DNA of 64,000 nucleotides from Tepidicaulis sp002389665 (GCF_965222285.1 NZ_OZ244942.1:3038001-3102000), one strand, 5' to 3'. Positions 31,729 to 41,274 are shown, counted from the first letter of the stretch. Notes: generated by a model from the sequence alone, not told the origin. A program made the numbers and translations.

Positions 31729-33129
31729 ATGAGCAACAAAATGTGGGGCGGCCGGTTCGGCGAGAGCCCCGATGAAATCATGGAGGAAATCAATGCCTCC
31801 ATCGGCTTCGACAAGCGTTTTGCCGCCCAGGATATAAGGGGCTCGAAAGCGCATGCCTATATGCTCGCCGAAAAGGGAATTATTGCAAAGGCGGACGTAG
31901 ATCAAATTGTCGCGGGGCTGGACGCAATCGGCGCGGAAATCGAGGCAGGCACCTTCGAATTTTCCCGCGCGCTTGAAGACATTCACATGAATATCGAGGC
32001 GCGCCTGAAAGAAACCGTCGGCGAGGCCGCGGGCCGCCTTCACACCGCCCGCTCGCGCAACGACCAGGTGGCGACGGATTTCAAACTCTATATCCGCGAC
32101 ACGCTCGATCATCTGGACACCCAGCTGCGCGCCCTGCAGGAGGCGCTCGTGGCCAAAGCCAAGGCGCATGCGGCAACCGTGATGCCGGGCTTTACGCATT
32201 TGCAGACCGCCCAGCCCGTCACCTTCGGCCATCATTGCCTGGCTTATGTGGAAATGGCGGGCCGCGACCGGGGCCGCTTTGCCGATGCGCGCAAAAGGCT
32301 GAACGAATGCCCGCTCGGCGCCGCCGCCCTGGCCGGCACCTCCTTTCCCATCGACCGGGAAAAGACGGCGGCAGCACTCGGCTTCGACGGGCCGACGCGC
32401 AATTCGCTCGACAGCGTCTCGGACCGCGATTTTGTGCTCGAAACCTTGAGCGCGGCGGCAATCACCGCCGTGCATCTCTCACGTCTTGCCGAGGAACTGG
32501 TGATCTGGGTGACGCCCGGTTTCGATTTCGTGCGCCTGCCGGACAGCCTGACCACGGGCTCCTCCATCATGCCGCAGAAAAAGAACCCGGATGCCGCCGA
32601 GCTCGTGCGCGCCAAAACCGGCCGGGTGATCGGCGGTCTGACCTCGCTGCTCGTCGTCATGAAGGGCCTGCCGCTCGCCTATTCCAAGGACATGCAGGAA
32701 GACAAGGAAACGGCTTTCGACGCGCTCGATTCCCTCTCGCTTTGCATCGCCGCCATGACCGCCATGGTGACGCGCCTTAAGGTGAACGAAGAAGCGATGC
32801 GCGCCAGCGCCGCCAAAGGCTTTTCCACCGCAACGGACCTTGCCGACTGGCTTGTGCGCGCGCTGGACATGCCCTTCCGCAACGCGCACCATGTCACCGG
32901 TACGCTGGTAGCGAAGGCGGAGGCAAAAGGCTGCGATCTCGACGGGCTCTCTCTTGCCGAAATGCAGGAAACCGAACCGCGCATTACCGAGGAAGTCTAT
33001 TCCGTGCTCGGCATCGACAATTCCGTCAAAAGCCGTACGAGCTTCGGCGGCACCGCGCCGGACAACGTCAAAGCCATGGCTGCGTTCTGGGAAAAGACGC
33101 TGGCCGGGGACAACAAAACCGATCGGTAG
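31729..33129 (+). CDS. argH: Argininosuccinate lyase
   Basis: 466 residues; last step of arginine synthesis, splitting argininosuccinate into arginine and fumarate. Starts MSNKMWGGRFGESPDEIMEE, with HTARSRNDQVATDFKLY, MPGFTHLQTAQPVTFGHH (catalytic His) and the superfamily signature GSSIMPQKKNPDAAELVRAK with the flexible loop serine. Full length. First gene of a collinear group argH-lptM-lysA that is conserved in alphaproteobacteria. Confidence 0.97.
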   Translation: MSNKMWGGRFGESPDEIMEEINASIGFDKRFAAQDIRGSKAHAYMLAEKGIIAKADVDQIVAGLDAIGAEIEAGTFEFSRALEDIHMNIEARLKETVGEAAGRLHTARSRNDQVATDFKLYIRDTLDHLDTQLRALQEALVAKAKAHAATVMPGFTHLQTAQPVTFGHHCLAYVEMAGRDRGRFADARKRLNECPLGAAALAGTSFPIDREKTAAALGFDGPTRNSLDSVSDRDFVLETLSAAAITAVHLSRLAEELVIWVTPGFDFVRLPDSLTTGSSIMPQKKNPDAAELVRAKTGRVIGGLTSLLVVMKGLPLAYSKDMQEDKETAFDALDSLSLCIAAMTAMVTRLKVNEEAMRASAAKGFSTATDLADWLVRALDMPFRNAHHVTGTLVAKAEAKGCDLDGLSLAEMQETEPRITEEVYSVLGIDNSVKSRTSFGGTAPDNVKAMAAFWEKTLAGDNKTDR

Positions 33130-33133
33130 AACC

Positions 33134-33259
33134 ATGAAACGCACACTGACCATCGCGCTGACCGCCGCTCTGACCCTGTCGCTCGGCCTTGCCGCTTGCG
33201 GCAAGAAGGGCAATCTCCAGGACCCGCCCGCCCCGCAGCAAGAAGAGCAGGCCTCTTAA
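33134..33259 (+). CDS. lptM: LptM (YifL-like) small lipoprotein
   Basis: 41 residues: MKRTLTIALTAALTLSLGLA then the lipobox AAC (acylated Cys22) and the family-typical CGKKGNLQDPP. LptM interacts with the LptDE lipopolysaccharide translocon in E. coli. It sits 4 bp after argH and upstream of lysA, a conserved position for this tiny gene in proteobacteria (E. coli yifL likewise precedes dapF). Easily missed because of its size. Confidence 0.88.
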   Translation: MKRTLTIALTAALTLSLGLAACGKKGNLQDPPAPQQEEQAS

Positions 33260-33298
33260 AACCGGCACCCCAAAACCGGCGCCGCCGCAGAGAATCTT

Positions 33299-34567
33299 AT
33301 GCATCATTTTGCCTACAAGAACGGCGTGCTTCATGCCGAAGATGTCGCGCTCAGCGATATTGCCGCCAAGATCGGCACGCCCTTCTATTGCTATTCGCGC
33401 GCCACGATCGAGCGCCACTATCAGGTTTTTGCCGATGCCTTCAAAGGCACCGACACGCTGATCTGTTATTCGGTCAAAGCCAATTCCAATCTCGCCGTCA
33501 TCAAACTGCTGGCGGATCTGGGCTCAGGCGCCGATGTCGTCTCGCAGGGCGAGCTGCGCCGCGCGCTGGCCGCAGGCATTGCGCCTGAAAAAATCGTCTT
33601 CTCCGGCGTCGGCAAAACTGAAGAGGAAATGCGTTTCGCGCTCGAGACCGGCATCCTGCAGTTCAACGTGGAATCGGAACCGGAACTCGAGCAGCTTTCA
33701 AAAGTTGCCGCCGCCATGGGCAAAACGGCCTCCGTCGCGCTGCGCGTCAATCCGGATGTCGATGCCAAGACCCATGAGAAAATCGCCACCGGGAAAGCGG
33801 AAAACAAGTTCGGCATTTCCTGGCAGCGCGCGCCGGAAGTCTATGACCGCGCCGCCACCCTGCCCGGCATCGAAGTGGCGGGCATCGATGTGCATATCGG
33901 CAGCCAGCTGACCGACCTTGCCCCCTTCGAAGCCGCCTTTACCCGCGTGGCGGAAATGGCCGAACGGCTGCGCGCCGCGGGCCACGACATCAAACGGCTC
34001 GATCTTGGCGGCGGGCTCGGCATTCCCTACCGGGGCACGAATGACGTGCCGCCGCACCCGACCGAATATGCTGCGATGGTGGAGCGCACGGTCGGGCATC
34101 TGGGCTGCACGCTGATGTTCGAGCCGGGACGCATGATCGCGGGCAATGCGGGCGTCCTCGTTTCCTCCGTCATCTATGAGAAGCACGGCACCGACCGGGC
34201 CTTCCTCATTGTCGATGCGGCGATGAACGACCTCATCCGCCCGACGCTTTATGATGCCCATCACGATATTCTGCCGGTAAGCGAGGCGCCGGACGCCGCG
34301 CCCGTCACCTATGACGTCGTCGGGCCCGTCTGCGAGACCGGGGATTTCTTCGCCAAAGGGCGCCAGCTCCCCCCCTTAAAATCCGGCGATCTCATCGCGC
34401 TCATGTCGGCCGGGGCCTATGGGGCGGTGCTGTCCTCGACCTATAATACGCGGCCTCTGGTGCCCGAAATCATGGTCTCCGGCGAACACATGGCCGTGAT
34501 CCGCCCGCGCCCAGATTATGACGCAATGCTCGGGCAGGATAAGATACCGGACTGGCTGGCCTCCTGA
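33299..34567 (+). CDS. lysA: Diaminopimelate decarboxylase
   Basis: 422 residues; PLP enzyme making lysine from meso-diaminopimelate. Markers: CYSRATIERHYQVFADAF, PLP lysine in LICYSVKANSNLAVIKLL, LRVNPDVDAKTHEKIATG, KFGISWQRAPEVY, HIGSQLTDL, LDLGGGLGIPY, EPGRMIAGNAGVLVS and VCETGDFFAKGR. Full length and typical fold III decarboxylase. Followed within 61 bp by the DUF4175 gene. Confidence 0.97.
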   Translation: MHHFAYKNGVLHAEDVALSDIAAKIGTPFYCYSRATIERHYQVFADAFKGTDTLICYSVKANSNLAVIKLLADLGSGADVVSQGELRRALAAGIAPEKIVFSGVGKTEEEMRFALETGILQFNVESEPELEQLSKVAAAMGKTASVALRVNPDVDAKTHEKIATGKAENKFGISWQRAPEVYDRAATLPGIEVAGIDVHIGSQLTDLAPFEAAFTRVAEMAERLRAAGHDIKRLDLGGGLGIPYRGTNDVPPHPTEYAAMVERTVGHLGCTLMFEPGRMIAGNAGVLVSSVIYEKHGTDRAFLIVDAAMNDLIRPTLYDAHHDILPVSEAPDAAPVTYDVVGPVCETGDFFAKGRQLPPLKSGDLIALMSAGAYGAVLSSTYNTRPLVPEIMVSGEHMAVIRPRPDYDAMLGQDKIPDWLAS

Positions 34568-34628
34568 GGCACCGGACCTATCTGATCAGGGGGGCAGCGG
34601 AACGCACGCGGGAAGAGGAGCCCTCGGC

Positions 34629-37307
34629 TTGGCGGAGCAAGACGCCTCACAAAAGCCCGGCCTGGAAAAGCCCGGCCTGCCTGCGCCGATCGAGCGGCGC
34701 GTGGGCGCAAGCCGCCTTGCGCTTTTCTGGGAACGGCTCTGGCCCGCCCTCTGGCCGAGCCTGGCCATCCTCGGACTTTTCACGCTCGCAGGCCTCAGCG
34801 GCTTTCTAAGCAGCCTGCCGCTCGCCGCTCATTGGCTTTTGTGGTGCGCAAGTTTCGCCGCTGCGGGGTTTTTCCTCTGGCAGCGCCGCGCCGCGTTCTA
34901 CCCGCCAAGCCGCGAGGAAGCGCTGCGCCGGATGGAGCATATCTCCGGCCTCCCCCACCGCCCGCTTTCCGCTTTTAACGATGAAGCCGCCGAGGGCACG
35001 GGTGAGGCGGCGCTTTGGGCGGCCCACCGCGCCTGGATCGCGGAGAAAGTCGTCAAGGCCCGTGTCGGCCTGCCCCGCGCAAGCCTTGCCGCCGCCGACC
35101 CTTACGCGCTGCGGGCCGCGCTCGTCACCGCCCTTCTCGTCTTTGCCGTCATCCTCGGGCCGGAAACGGGGGAGCGGCTGGCACGCACCTATTGGCCGGG
35201 CCTCGGCATGCCGGATATGACAACCAGCGTCGATGCCTGGGTGAACCCGCCCGCCTATACCGGCCGCCCGCCGCTCTTTCTGGCCGGCGCCAAAGGCGCG
35301 CCGAAAGGCAAAAGCGACTTCGATATCCCCGAAGGCTCGGTCCTGACCTTACGCGTCCACGGCCCCGGCCCGCGGCCGGCCTATGCGCTTGCAGGCGGCA
35401 GCGAGACCGCCTTCAAGACACTCGGCGAAAACGCCTATGAAGCGCAGGTAACGCTTAGCGAAGACACGGCGCTCACCCTCAGCCGGGCAAGCAACGATCT
35501 TTACAGCTGGGACTTCAAGATCATCCCGGACGATGCGCCTCAGATCGCCTTCGAAGGGCCGCTCGAAGACACGCTGCGCAAGGCGCTGCGCCTTGGCTAT
35601 GAAGCCAGCGACGATTACGGCCTGAAATCAGTGCAAGCGCGCATGGCACTCGGGCCGTCCGTCGTTTTGCAGGAGCGTACGCTCTTTCAAACGGCAGGCA
35701 GCGATCCGCTTTTCGAACGGGCGGAAGTGGAAGAAGAAGCCGGGAGTAAAAACGGCAAGCCGGAAAGCCTGCTCATGCCCCCGCCCGTCGTCGAGCTGCC
35801 CTTGCCGCGCCTGCGCCCCAAAAAAGTCTCCCAGGAAGTTTTCCGCGATCTGACGGCCCATCCCTGGGCGGGCCTGCCGGTCGAGCTCTGGCTTGCCGCC
35901 GAAGACGATGCGGGCCAGACGGGCAAAAGCGAAACGCGTTCCCTCACTCTGCCTGCGCGCCACTTCAAGGAGCCGCTCGCCGCCGCCATTGCCGAGCAGC
36001 GCCGCCGCCTTGCCCTTTACCCGGACTCGCGCATGAACATTGCCGGGTTTCTCAGCGCCTTTTCGCAGGACCTGGAACGCCAAGACGGCGACATGACGGT
36101 CTTTCTCGGCCTGCGCGCGGCCTATTGGCGGCTGACCAAAGCGCAGCACCTCGCCGATCTGGACGGCGTACTCGATCTTCTCTGGGACCTTGCTCTTCAT
36201 ATTGAGGACGGCGATCTCTCGCTTGCCGAGCGCGACTTGCGCGATGCGCGCGAGAAGCTGGCCGAAGCACTGGCCGAAGGCGCCTCGGACGAGGAAATCG
36301 AAGCGGCGATGGAAGCGCTGAAATCGGCGCTCGCCCGCTATCTCGACGCGCTCTCGGAGAAGATGGGCGACATGGCCGAACAACTACCCGCCATGCCGCA
36401 GAACCCCGACACACAGGCGCTCGAGCGCTCCGATCTTGAAAAAATGCTGGAAGCGATCGGCGATCTCGCCCGCACCGGCGCGCGCGAGCAGGCCCAGGAC
36501 ATGCTTTCCCAGCTCGGCAATATTCTGGAAAACCTGCAAACCGGCGATGATCAGAATCAGAGCGCGCAGGCCCCTTCCGCTCTTTCCGAAGCGCTGAATG
36601 AAATGGGTGAATTGATCGGCGAGCAGCGCGAGCTCATGGACGACACGTTCGGCGAAGCCAAAAAGGAAGAAGCCCGCCCGCTCGATCAGCAAGGCCGCCA
36701 GGGCCTCAGCTCCAACCAGCAAGGCTCGGGGCAAAGCGGCGGCAACCAAAGCGGCAATCAGCAAAATGGCACGCAGCAGGGCGGTGCCCGCCAAGGCGCC
36801 CAGCAAGGCGAAGGCAACGGCGGCTATCCGGACCTGCGCGGGCGCCAGCAAGCCCTGCGCGACAAGCTGCGCGCTTTGATGGAAGAACTGCACAATAACG
36901 GCGAGGAAGTACCCTCCGCCCTTGAACACGCCCAGCGCGCGATGGATCAGGCCGATGACCGCCTGAAACAGGGCCGGGCGGAACGCGCAACCGGCGCACA
37001 GGGCCAGGCCATCGACCAGTTGCGCGCAGGCGCTCAGTCCATGGCCAATCAGATGCTGGAACGCATGGCAGGCGGCATGGCCCGCTCCGGCAATTCGGGC
37101 CAGGGCAACGGCAATGCTAATACCGATCCTCTGGGCCGGCCGACCCGCTCCGCCGGGCCCGATTTCGGCGATGATGTGCAAGTGCCCGATGTGATCGATG
37201 CGGAGCGCGCGCGGGAAATCCTCAACGAGCTGCGCCGGCGCGCCGCCGAGATGGGCCGCCCGCAGATCGAGCTCGATTATCTGGAAAGATTGCTGCGGCG
37301 TTTTTAA
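34629..37307 (+). CDS. TIGR02302/DUF4175 family large membrane protein
   Basis: 892 residues. Two N-terminal helices (LWPALWPSLAILGLFTLAGL, LAAHWLLWCASFAAAGFFLW) and a third near 160 (ALVTALLVFAVILG), then a long periplasmic domain (TTSVDAWVNPPAYTGRPPLF), with beta-rich repeats and, after 500, a strongly helical, acidic region that ends in a Gln/Gly/Asn-rich low-complexity stretch (about 705-755). The C-terminus VIDAERAREILNELRRRAAE, DYLERLLRRF is the family's conserved end. Start TTG at 34629 with GAGGAG about 9 nt upstream; the frame is open further up but overlaps lysA. Conserved position after lysA in alphaproteobacteria; role unknown, envelope-related. Confidence 0.85.
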   Translation: MAEQDASQKPGLEKPGLPAPIERRVGASRLALFWERLWPALWPSLAILGLFTLAGLSGFLSSLPLAAHWLLWCASFAAAGFFLWQRRAAFYPPSREEALRRMEHISGLPHRPLSAFNDEAAEGTGEAALWAAHRAWIAEKVVKARVGLPRASLAAADPYALRAALVTALLVFAVILGPETGERLARTYWPGLGMPDMTTSVDAWVNPPAYTGRPPLFLAGAKGAPKGKSDFDIPEGSVLTLRVHGPGPRPAYALAGGSETAFKTLGENAYEAQVTLSEDTALTLSRASNDLYSWDFKIIPDDAPQIAFEGPLEDTLRKALRLGYEASDDYGLKSVQARMALGPSVVLQERTLFQTAGSDPLFERAEVEEEAGSKNGKPESLLMPPPVVELPLPRLRPKKVSQEVFRDLTAHPWAGLPVELWLAAEDDAGQTGKSETRSLTLPARHFKEPLAAAIAEQRRRLALYPDSRMNIAGFLSAFSQDLERQDGDMTVFLGLRAAYWRLTKAQHLADLDGVLDLLWDLALHIEDGDLSLAERDLRDAREKLAEALAEGASDEEIEAAMEALKSALARYLDALSEKMGDMAEQLPAMPQNPDTQALERSDLEKMLEAIGDLARTGAREQAQDMLSQLGNILENLQTGDDQNQSAQAPSALSEALNEMGELIGEQRELMDDTFGEAKKEEARPLDQQGRQGLSSNQQGSGQSGGNQSGNQQNGTQQGGARQGAQQGEGNGGYPDLRGRQQALRDKLRALMEELHNNGEEVPSALEHAQRAMDQADDRLKQGRAERATGAQGQAIDQLRAGAQSMANQMLERMAGGMARSGNSGQGNGNANTDPLGRPTRSAGPDFGDDVQVPDVIDAERAREILNELRRRAAEMGRPQIELDYLERLLRRF

Positions 37308-37859
37308 TCACGCATCCGGCAGATAGCCGATATAGGGCAGCGCCCTATAGGCATGGGCAAGATCCATCCCGTAACCGATAACGAACCTGTCGGGGCATTC
37401 AAAGCCCACATAATCCGCATTGAAAGAAACCGCGCGCTTGCCCGGTTTGTCGAGCAGCACGCAGGCAGCGGTTTTCACTGCCCCGCGCGAGGTCAAAAGC
37501 CCGGTGGCAAATTCAAGTGTGCGGCCCGATTCCAGAATGTCATCGACGAGCAGCACTTTGTCGCCGCTGACATCGGCCTCCAGATCGCGCAGCACCTCGA
37601 CCTTGCCGGAAGAAGAGGTGGCGGCGCCGTAACTTGCCAGCGACAGGAAATCAACACGCGGATTGGCGCCGGCAAAATGCAGCGCGCGCACAAGATCGGC
37701 GGCGAAAATAAAACTGCCTTTGAGGACCGGCACGATCAGAAAATCCGTGCCGAAGTCGGCGACGATTTCACGGGCGAGCGCGCCCAGCCGGTCGCCGATC
37801 TCAGCGGCGCTGAAAAGCACGTCGATGCGCGGATTTGCGTCTGAACCGCCCTTGCTCAC
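37308..37859 (-). CDS. hpt: Hypoxanthine phosphoribosyltransferase
   Basis: 183-residue purine salvage enzyme converting hypoxanthine (or guanine) and PRPP to the nucleotide. PRPP-binding motif VLLVDDILESGRTLEFA, FLIVPVLKGSFIFAADLVRA, VDFLSLASYG, and the C-terminal VGFECPDRFVIGYGMDLAHA. Stop codon abuts the DUF4175 stop with no gap, a tight convergent pair. The start overlaps the DUF3426 gene end by 4 bp, so hpt is the distal gene of that small operon. Confidence 0.95.
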   Translation of the reverse strand: MSKGGSDANPRIDVLFSAAEIGDRLGALAREIVADFGTDFLIVPVLKGSFIFAADLVRALHFAGANPRVDFLSLASYGAATSSSGKVEVLRDLEADVSGDKVLLVDDILESGRTLEFATGLLTSRGAVKTAACVLLDKPGKRAVSFNADYVGFECPDRFVIGYGMDLAHAYRALPYIGYLPDA

Positions 37860-38695
37860 CGGGCAGCCTCGTCCTTTTCACCGTCCGTTTTGTCACCGTT
37901 CTTTTCGGCCTCGCCTTCCGGCGTGTCCTCTTCTTCGGTAAAGCGGATGACGAGATCGCGCGCCTCAAGCGGCGGGCTGGAAAGACGGGTGACGAATTCG
38001 GCCCGCTCGGCAGGGTCGAGCGCGGTTTCGGGCAGACGGAAGGTCCAGTGATAAAGCCGCTCGCGGTTTTCCCCGCGCAGATCGATCTGAACCGGGCGCA
38101 GCGGAATGCGCGCCTCGCCTTCATTGATCACTTCCCCGCGGATGGAAAGCACCGGCAGCCCGTTTTCGAACTGGTATTCGTAAGAGACGTTTTGAAATGC
38201 CATGTCGTCGATATCGACGGGATCGTTGAAGGCGGCATAAAGCGTTTGCGTGGCCGGCCAGAGGCGAATGATCTCGCTGCGGAAAGCGGCCGCGCCAAGC
38301 GCGGAGCCCGCGACAAAGGCGATGAGCGCCACCCAGCCTGCCACCTGCAGCGTGCGGCTGCCGCGCGCCTTGACGGGCATTTGATGGCGCGGGCGGCTAC
38401 GCGCGGGCGCATCTTCGTCATCGGCTTTTTTGGATTTCTTGGACGGTTTGCCGAAATCGGGGGCAAGCGGCGGCGGGGGCGGCGGTACGTCCTCGCTGCT
38501 CTCTGCTTCACTGCTCTCCGTTTCGGGGGCAGCAGCGCTCTCCAGCTCTTCGGTGTCTTCCTTGGCCTGCGCGCTTTCCGGTTCCTGATGCCAATGCTCC
38601 CCGCATTTCGCACAGCGGACCTTGCGGCCCGACGGCTCGAAACCGGCGGCATCCACGTTGTAACGCGTATCACAGGATGGGCACGTTATAATCAT
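37856..38695 (-). CDS. MJ0042-type zinc-ribbon / DUF3426 membrane protein
   Basis: 279 residues. N-terminal zinc ribbon MIITCPSCDTRYNVDAAGFE with Cys5, Cys8, Cys28 and Cys31 (MJ0042 type), then an acidic/proline-rich linker, a single transmembrane helix near 125-145 (LQVAGWVALIAFVAGSALGA) and a C-terminal DUF3426 domain (NVSYEYQFENGLPVLSIRGE, INEGEARIPLRPVQIDL). Typical alphaproteobacterial architecture; role unknown. The acidic tail (EEEDTPEGEAEKNGDK) is disordered. Divergent from ftsE across a region holding a CtrA-type site. Confidence 0.88.
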   Translation of the reverse strand: MIITCPSCDTRYNVDAAGFEPSGRKVRCAKCGEHWHQEPESAQAKEDTEELESAAAPETESSEAESSEDVPPPPPPLAPDFGKPSKKSKKADDEDAPARSRPRHQMPVKARGSRTLQVAGWVALIAFVAGSALGAAAFRSEIIRLWPATQTLYAAFNDPVDIDDMAFQNVSYEYQFENGLPVLSIRGEVINEGEARIPLRPVQIDLRGENRERLYHWTFRLPETALDPAERAEFVTRLSSPPLEARDLVIRFTEEEDTPEGEAEKNGDKTDGEKDEAAR

Positions 38696-38854
38696 GCGAT
38701 TCGACTAGCGAGTGGCCTATATGTTCTTCGCACACAGTGCGCGGTGAAACAAGCTGAGCCCTGCCATCCAGGATACGCGGATGGTGCGGAAAACCGGCGC
38801 CGGAACGGCCTGCCGGAGAAAGGCCCGAGCCCTTTATTTAACGACCATACACGG

Positions 38855-38869
38855 TTAAGAGGGGGTTAA
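38855..38869. promoter_or_regulatory. CtrA-type full site TTAA-N7-TTAA upstream of ftsE
   Basis: TTAA (38855-38858), seven bases, TTAA (38866-38869), 33 bp before the ftsE start. This matches the CtrA consensus TTAA-N7-TTAA(C) of alphaproteobacterial cell-cycle control, apart from the final C. CtrA regulation of ftsE/ftsX or DUF3426 would make sense; not tested. Confidence 0.45.
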
Positions 38870-38901
38870 GGTAGAAGCCAAAACACAGCCGGAGACCCTT
38901 T

Positions 38902-39561
38902 ATGGTGCGATTCGAAAATGTGGGCATGCGCTATGGCATGGGACCGGAAGTGTTGCGCGATGTCTCGTTTCACCTGGAGCCGGGGTCTTTTCATTTTCTT
39001 ACCGGCCCGTCCGGGGCGGGCAAGACCTCGCTTTTGAAGCTCATGTTTCTGGCTCACAAGCCCTCGCGCGGGCTGATTTCCATGTTCGGCCATGACATCG
39101 CCACGACCGACCGCAAGGACCTGCCGAGCCTGCGCCGGCGCATCGGCATCGTTTTTCAGGAATTCCGGCTGCTCGACCATCTCACGACGTATGAAAATAT
39201 CGCCCTGCCGCTGAAAGTGGCCGGGCGCGAGGAAGCCAGCTACCGGGCCGATGTGCGCGAGCTTCTGGCCTGGGTGGGCCTCGGTGAGCGTATGGATGCC
39301 AAACCGCCGACGCTTTCGGGCGGGGAAAAGCAGCGCGCCGCCATTGCCCGCGCCGTCGTCGCCCAGCCCGAACTGCTGCTCGCCGACGAGCCGACCGGCA
39401 GTGTCGATCCGGAAATGGGCCAGCGCCTGATGCGGCTTTTCGTCGAGCTCAACCGGCTCGGCACCTCGATCCTTTTCGCCACCCACGATCATTCGCTGGT
39501 CGAGCAGGTGGGGGCGCCCGTCCTCCTCATTCAAAACGGGGAGCTTGTTTATCATGGCTGA
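38902..39561 (+). CDS. ftsE: Cell-division ABC ATPase FtsE
   Basis: 219-residue ATPase of the FtsEX complex that controls periplasmic murein hydrolases at the division site. Walker A GPSGAGKT (35-42), Q-loop VFQEFRLLDHLTTYENIALP, signature LSGGEKQRAAIARAVV, Walker B LLLADEPTGSVDPEMG and switch His FATHDHS. Standard length. Overlaps ftsX by 8 bp. Confidence 0.95.
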   Translation: MVRFENVGMRYGMGPEVLRDVSFHLEPGSFHFLTGPSGAGKTSLLKLMFLAHKPSRGLISMFGHDIATTDRKDLPSLRRRIGIVFQEFRLLDHLTTYENIALPLKVAGREEASYRADVRELLAWVGLGERMDAKPPTLSGGEKQRAAIARAVVAQPELLLADEPTGSVDPEMGQRLMRLFVELNRLGTSILFATHDHSLVEQVGAPVLLIQNGELVYHG

Positions 39562-40498
39562 AAGCGCCGGCGCCCCGCCCGAAGAGACGGGCCTGCCCTG
39601 GACCGAGAGGCTGCGCCGCATGGCCGCGCCGCAAAAAGGCGTCATGCCCGCTGCTGGCACAACGGGGCCGACGCTGGTGCTCGTCATCGCCGCCATGAGT
39701 TTTCTGGCCTGCCTGGCGCTCGGGGCCTCACTTATCGTCTCAAAAGCCGCCAGCGGCTGGGAAAGCGATCTCACCGGCACCTTGACCGTGCAGGTGAAGC
39801 CGTCCGATGAAGTAAGCCCCGACGATCAGATCGCCGCCGCCCGCTCTCTTCTCCTCGCCACGCCCGGCATCGTGAAAGCCGAAGCGCTCGGGCAGGAAGA
39901 AACCGCCGCCCTGATCGAGCCCTGGCTCGGCACGGGCACGGTGTCGGACAGTCTGCCGCTGCCGCGCCTCATCGACGTGGAACTCGACAAAGACGCAGAG
40001 ATCGACATGGAAGCGCTCGCCGCGCGCCTTGCCGATGCCGCTCCCGGTCTCGTCCTCGACACGCACCGTCAATGGATCGAGGATCTTCTGGGGGCCACCT
40101 CCGCGGCGCGCTTTCTTGCCTTTGCGGTGCTGGTGATCATTTCGGCGACAACCATCGCGCTTGTCATCTTCGCTTCGCGGGCGGGGCTTTCGGCCAACCA
40201 GGAAGTGGTGGAGGTGCTCCATCTTTGCGGCGCGCGGGACGGCTTCATCGCCGCCGAAATCCAGCGCCATTTCTTCGACCTGGGCTGGCGGGGCGGCCTG
40301 ATCGGCTTCGGCCTTGCGCTCTTCACATTCCTGCTGATGGAAATCCTGGCAGCGGACGGGGCGCTCTTTCTGGTGCCGCTTCCCTCGCTGTCCGCGCTGC
40401 ATTATCTCTGGCTGATGGTGGTGCCCGCCGCACTTGCGCTTGTGGTGGCCGCCACGGCCCGCTTTACCGTGCTTAGGGTGCTCGGACGGATGATGTGA
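39554..40498 (+). CDS. ftsX: Cell-division permease FtsX
   Basis: 314-residue FtsX-like permease with four helices: VLVIAAMSFLACLALGASL, LAFAVLVIISATTIALVIFA, GLIGFGLALFTFLLMEILA and LWLMVVPAALALVVAATARF. The large periplasmic loop lies between helices 1 and 2 (TLTVQVKPSDEVSPDDQIAA), and the cytoplasmic coupling segment NQEVVEVLHLCGARDGFIAA contacts FtsE. The ATG at 39554 overlaps ftsE and has GGGGAG upstream. N-terminal 40 residues are polar. Confidence 0.92.
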   Translation: MAESAGAPPEETGLPWTERLRRMAAPQKGVMPAAGTTGPTLVLVIAAMSFLACLALGASLIVSKAASGWESDLTGTLTVQVKPSDEVSPDDQIAAARSLLLATPGIVKAEALGQEETAALIEPWLGTGTVSDSLPLPRLIDVELDKDAEIDMEALAARLADAAPGLVLDTHRQWIEDLLGATSAARFLAFAVLVIISATTIALVIFASRAGLSANQEVVEVLHLCGARDGFIAAEIQRHFFDLGWRGGLIGFGLALFTFLLMEILAADGALFLVPLPSLSALHYLWLMVVPAALALVVAATARFTVLRVLGRMM

Positions 40499-40614
40499 CG
40501 CGGCCCGTTCAGCCCCTGTATACTCCCCGGCAATAGACTGAAAGTAATAGACTGTAAAAGTCAGGGTGCCCGAGAGGCGCCGCAAGCCCCGGAGGCGAAG
40601 TGGAGGAGCTGGAA

Positions 40615-41250
40615 ATGGCTGAGGCCGGCCGGCAAGCGAGAAACGGGACTGCAGGCTGGATTGCCCGCCTGGCAGGCACGCTGCTGCTTGCCTTGCTTCT
40701 GGCCTATCTCATCGGCCTGATCGGTTTCATTCAGTCGCTGGAAAAGAAAGCGCCCGCAGCCCTTGCCCCGGCTGACGGCATTGTCGTGCTAACCGGCACG
40801 CCCGAGCGGCTTTCCGAAGCCATGGGCCTTCTCGACAGCGGCAAGGCGAAGCGGCTGCTCGTTTCCGGCGTCAATCCGGAAGTCACACGGGAGGAGTTGC
40901 GCGCCGCGCTGAAAGCCGATCAGGCGCTGTTCGATTGCTGCGTCGATCTCGACTGGCGGGCTGAGAACACCATCGGCAATGCCATCGAGACGGCAACCTG
41001 GGCGCAGGAAAACGCCATGCAGCGGCTCATTGTCGTCACCAGCGCCTATCACCTGCCCCGCGCACTGCGCGAGCTGCAAAGCGCCATGCCCGAGGCGGAG
41101 CTGACCGGCTATCCCGTCTTTCAGGATCAAGTCCGCCTCAATGACTGGTGGGCTTATCCGGGCACGGCAAAGCTTCTCGTTTCCGAATATACGAAATATC
41201 TTGTCTCCTTCGCCCGTACGTATCTCGCCCCGCCGGTGCCCGGCTCTTAA
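40615..41250 (+). CDS. YdcF-like (DUF218) membrane protein
   Basis: 211 residues: one N-terminal helix (LLLALLLAYLIGLIGFIQSL) and a DUF218/ElyC-like domain, with ADGIVVLTGTPERLSEAMGL, LLVSGVNPE, DLDWRAENTIGNAIETATWA and LIVVTSAYHLPRALREL. DUF218 proteins act in envelope or wall metabolism (ElyC in peptidoglycan/ECA). Start at 40615 chosen because GGAGGAG lies about 7 nt upstream. Sits between ftsX and plsC in a conserved order. Confidence 0.86.
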   Translation: MAEAGRQARNGTAGWIARLAGTLLLALLLAYLIGLIGFIQSLEKKAPAALAPADGIVVLTGTPERLSEAMGLLDSGKAKRLLVSGVNPEVTREELRAALKADQALFDCCVDLDWRAENTIGNAIETATWAQENAMQRLIVVTSAYHLPRALRELQSAMPEAELTGYPVFQDQVRLNDWWAYPGTAKLLVSEYTKYLVSFARTYLAPPVPGS

Positions 41251-41274
41251 GGCGCATTCCATAGGACGGTTCCC

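Noticed and set aside
31681..32475. N-terminal extension of the TlpA frame into argH
   Set aside because: The open frame continues antisense to argH, but the TlpA start at 31680 has a good ribosome binding site and begins with the membrane anchor; the extension is Arg/His-rich shadow sequence.
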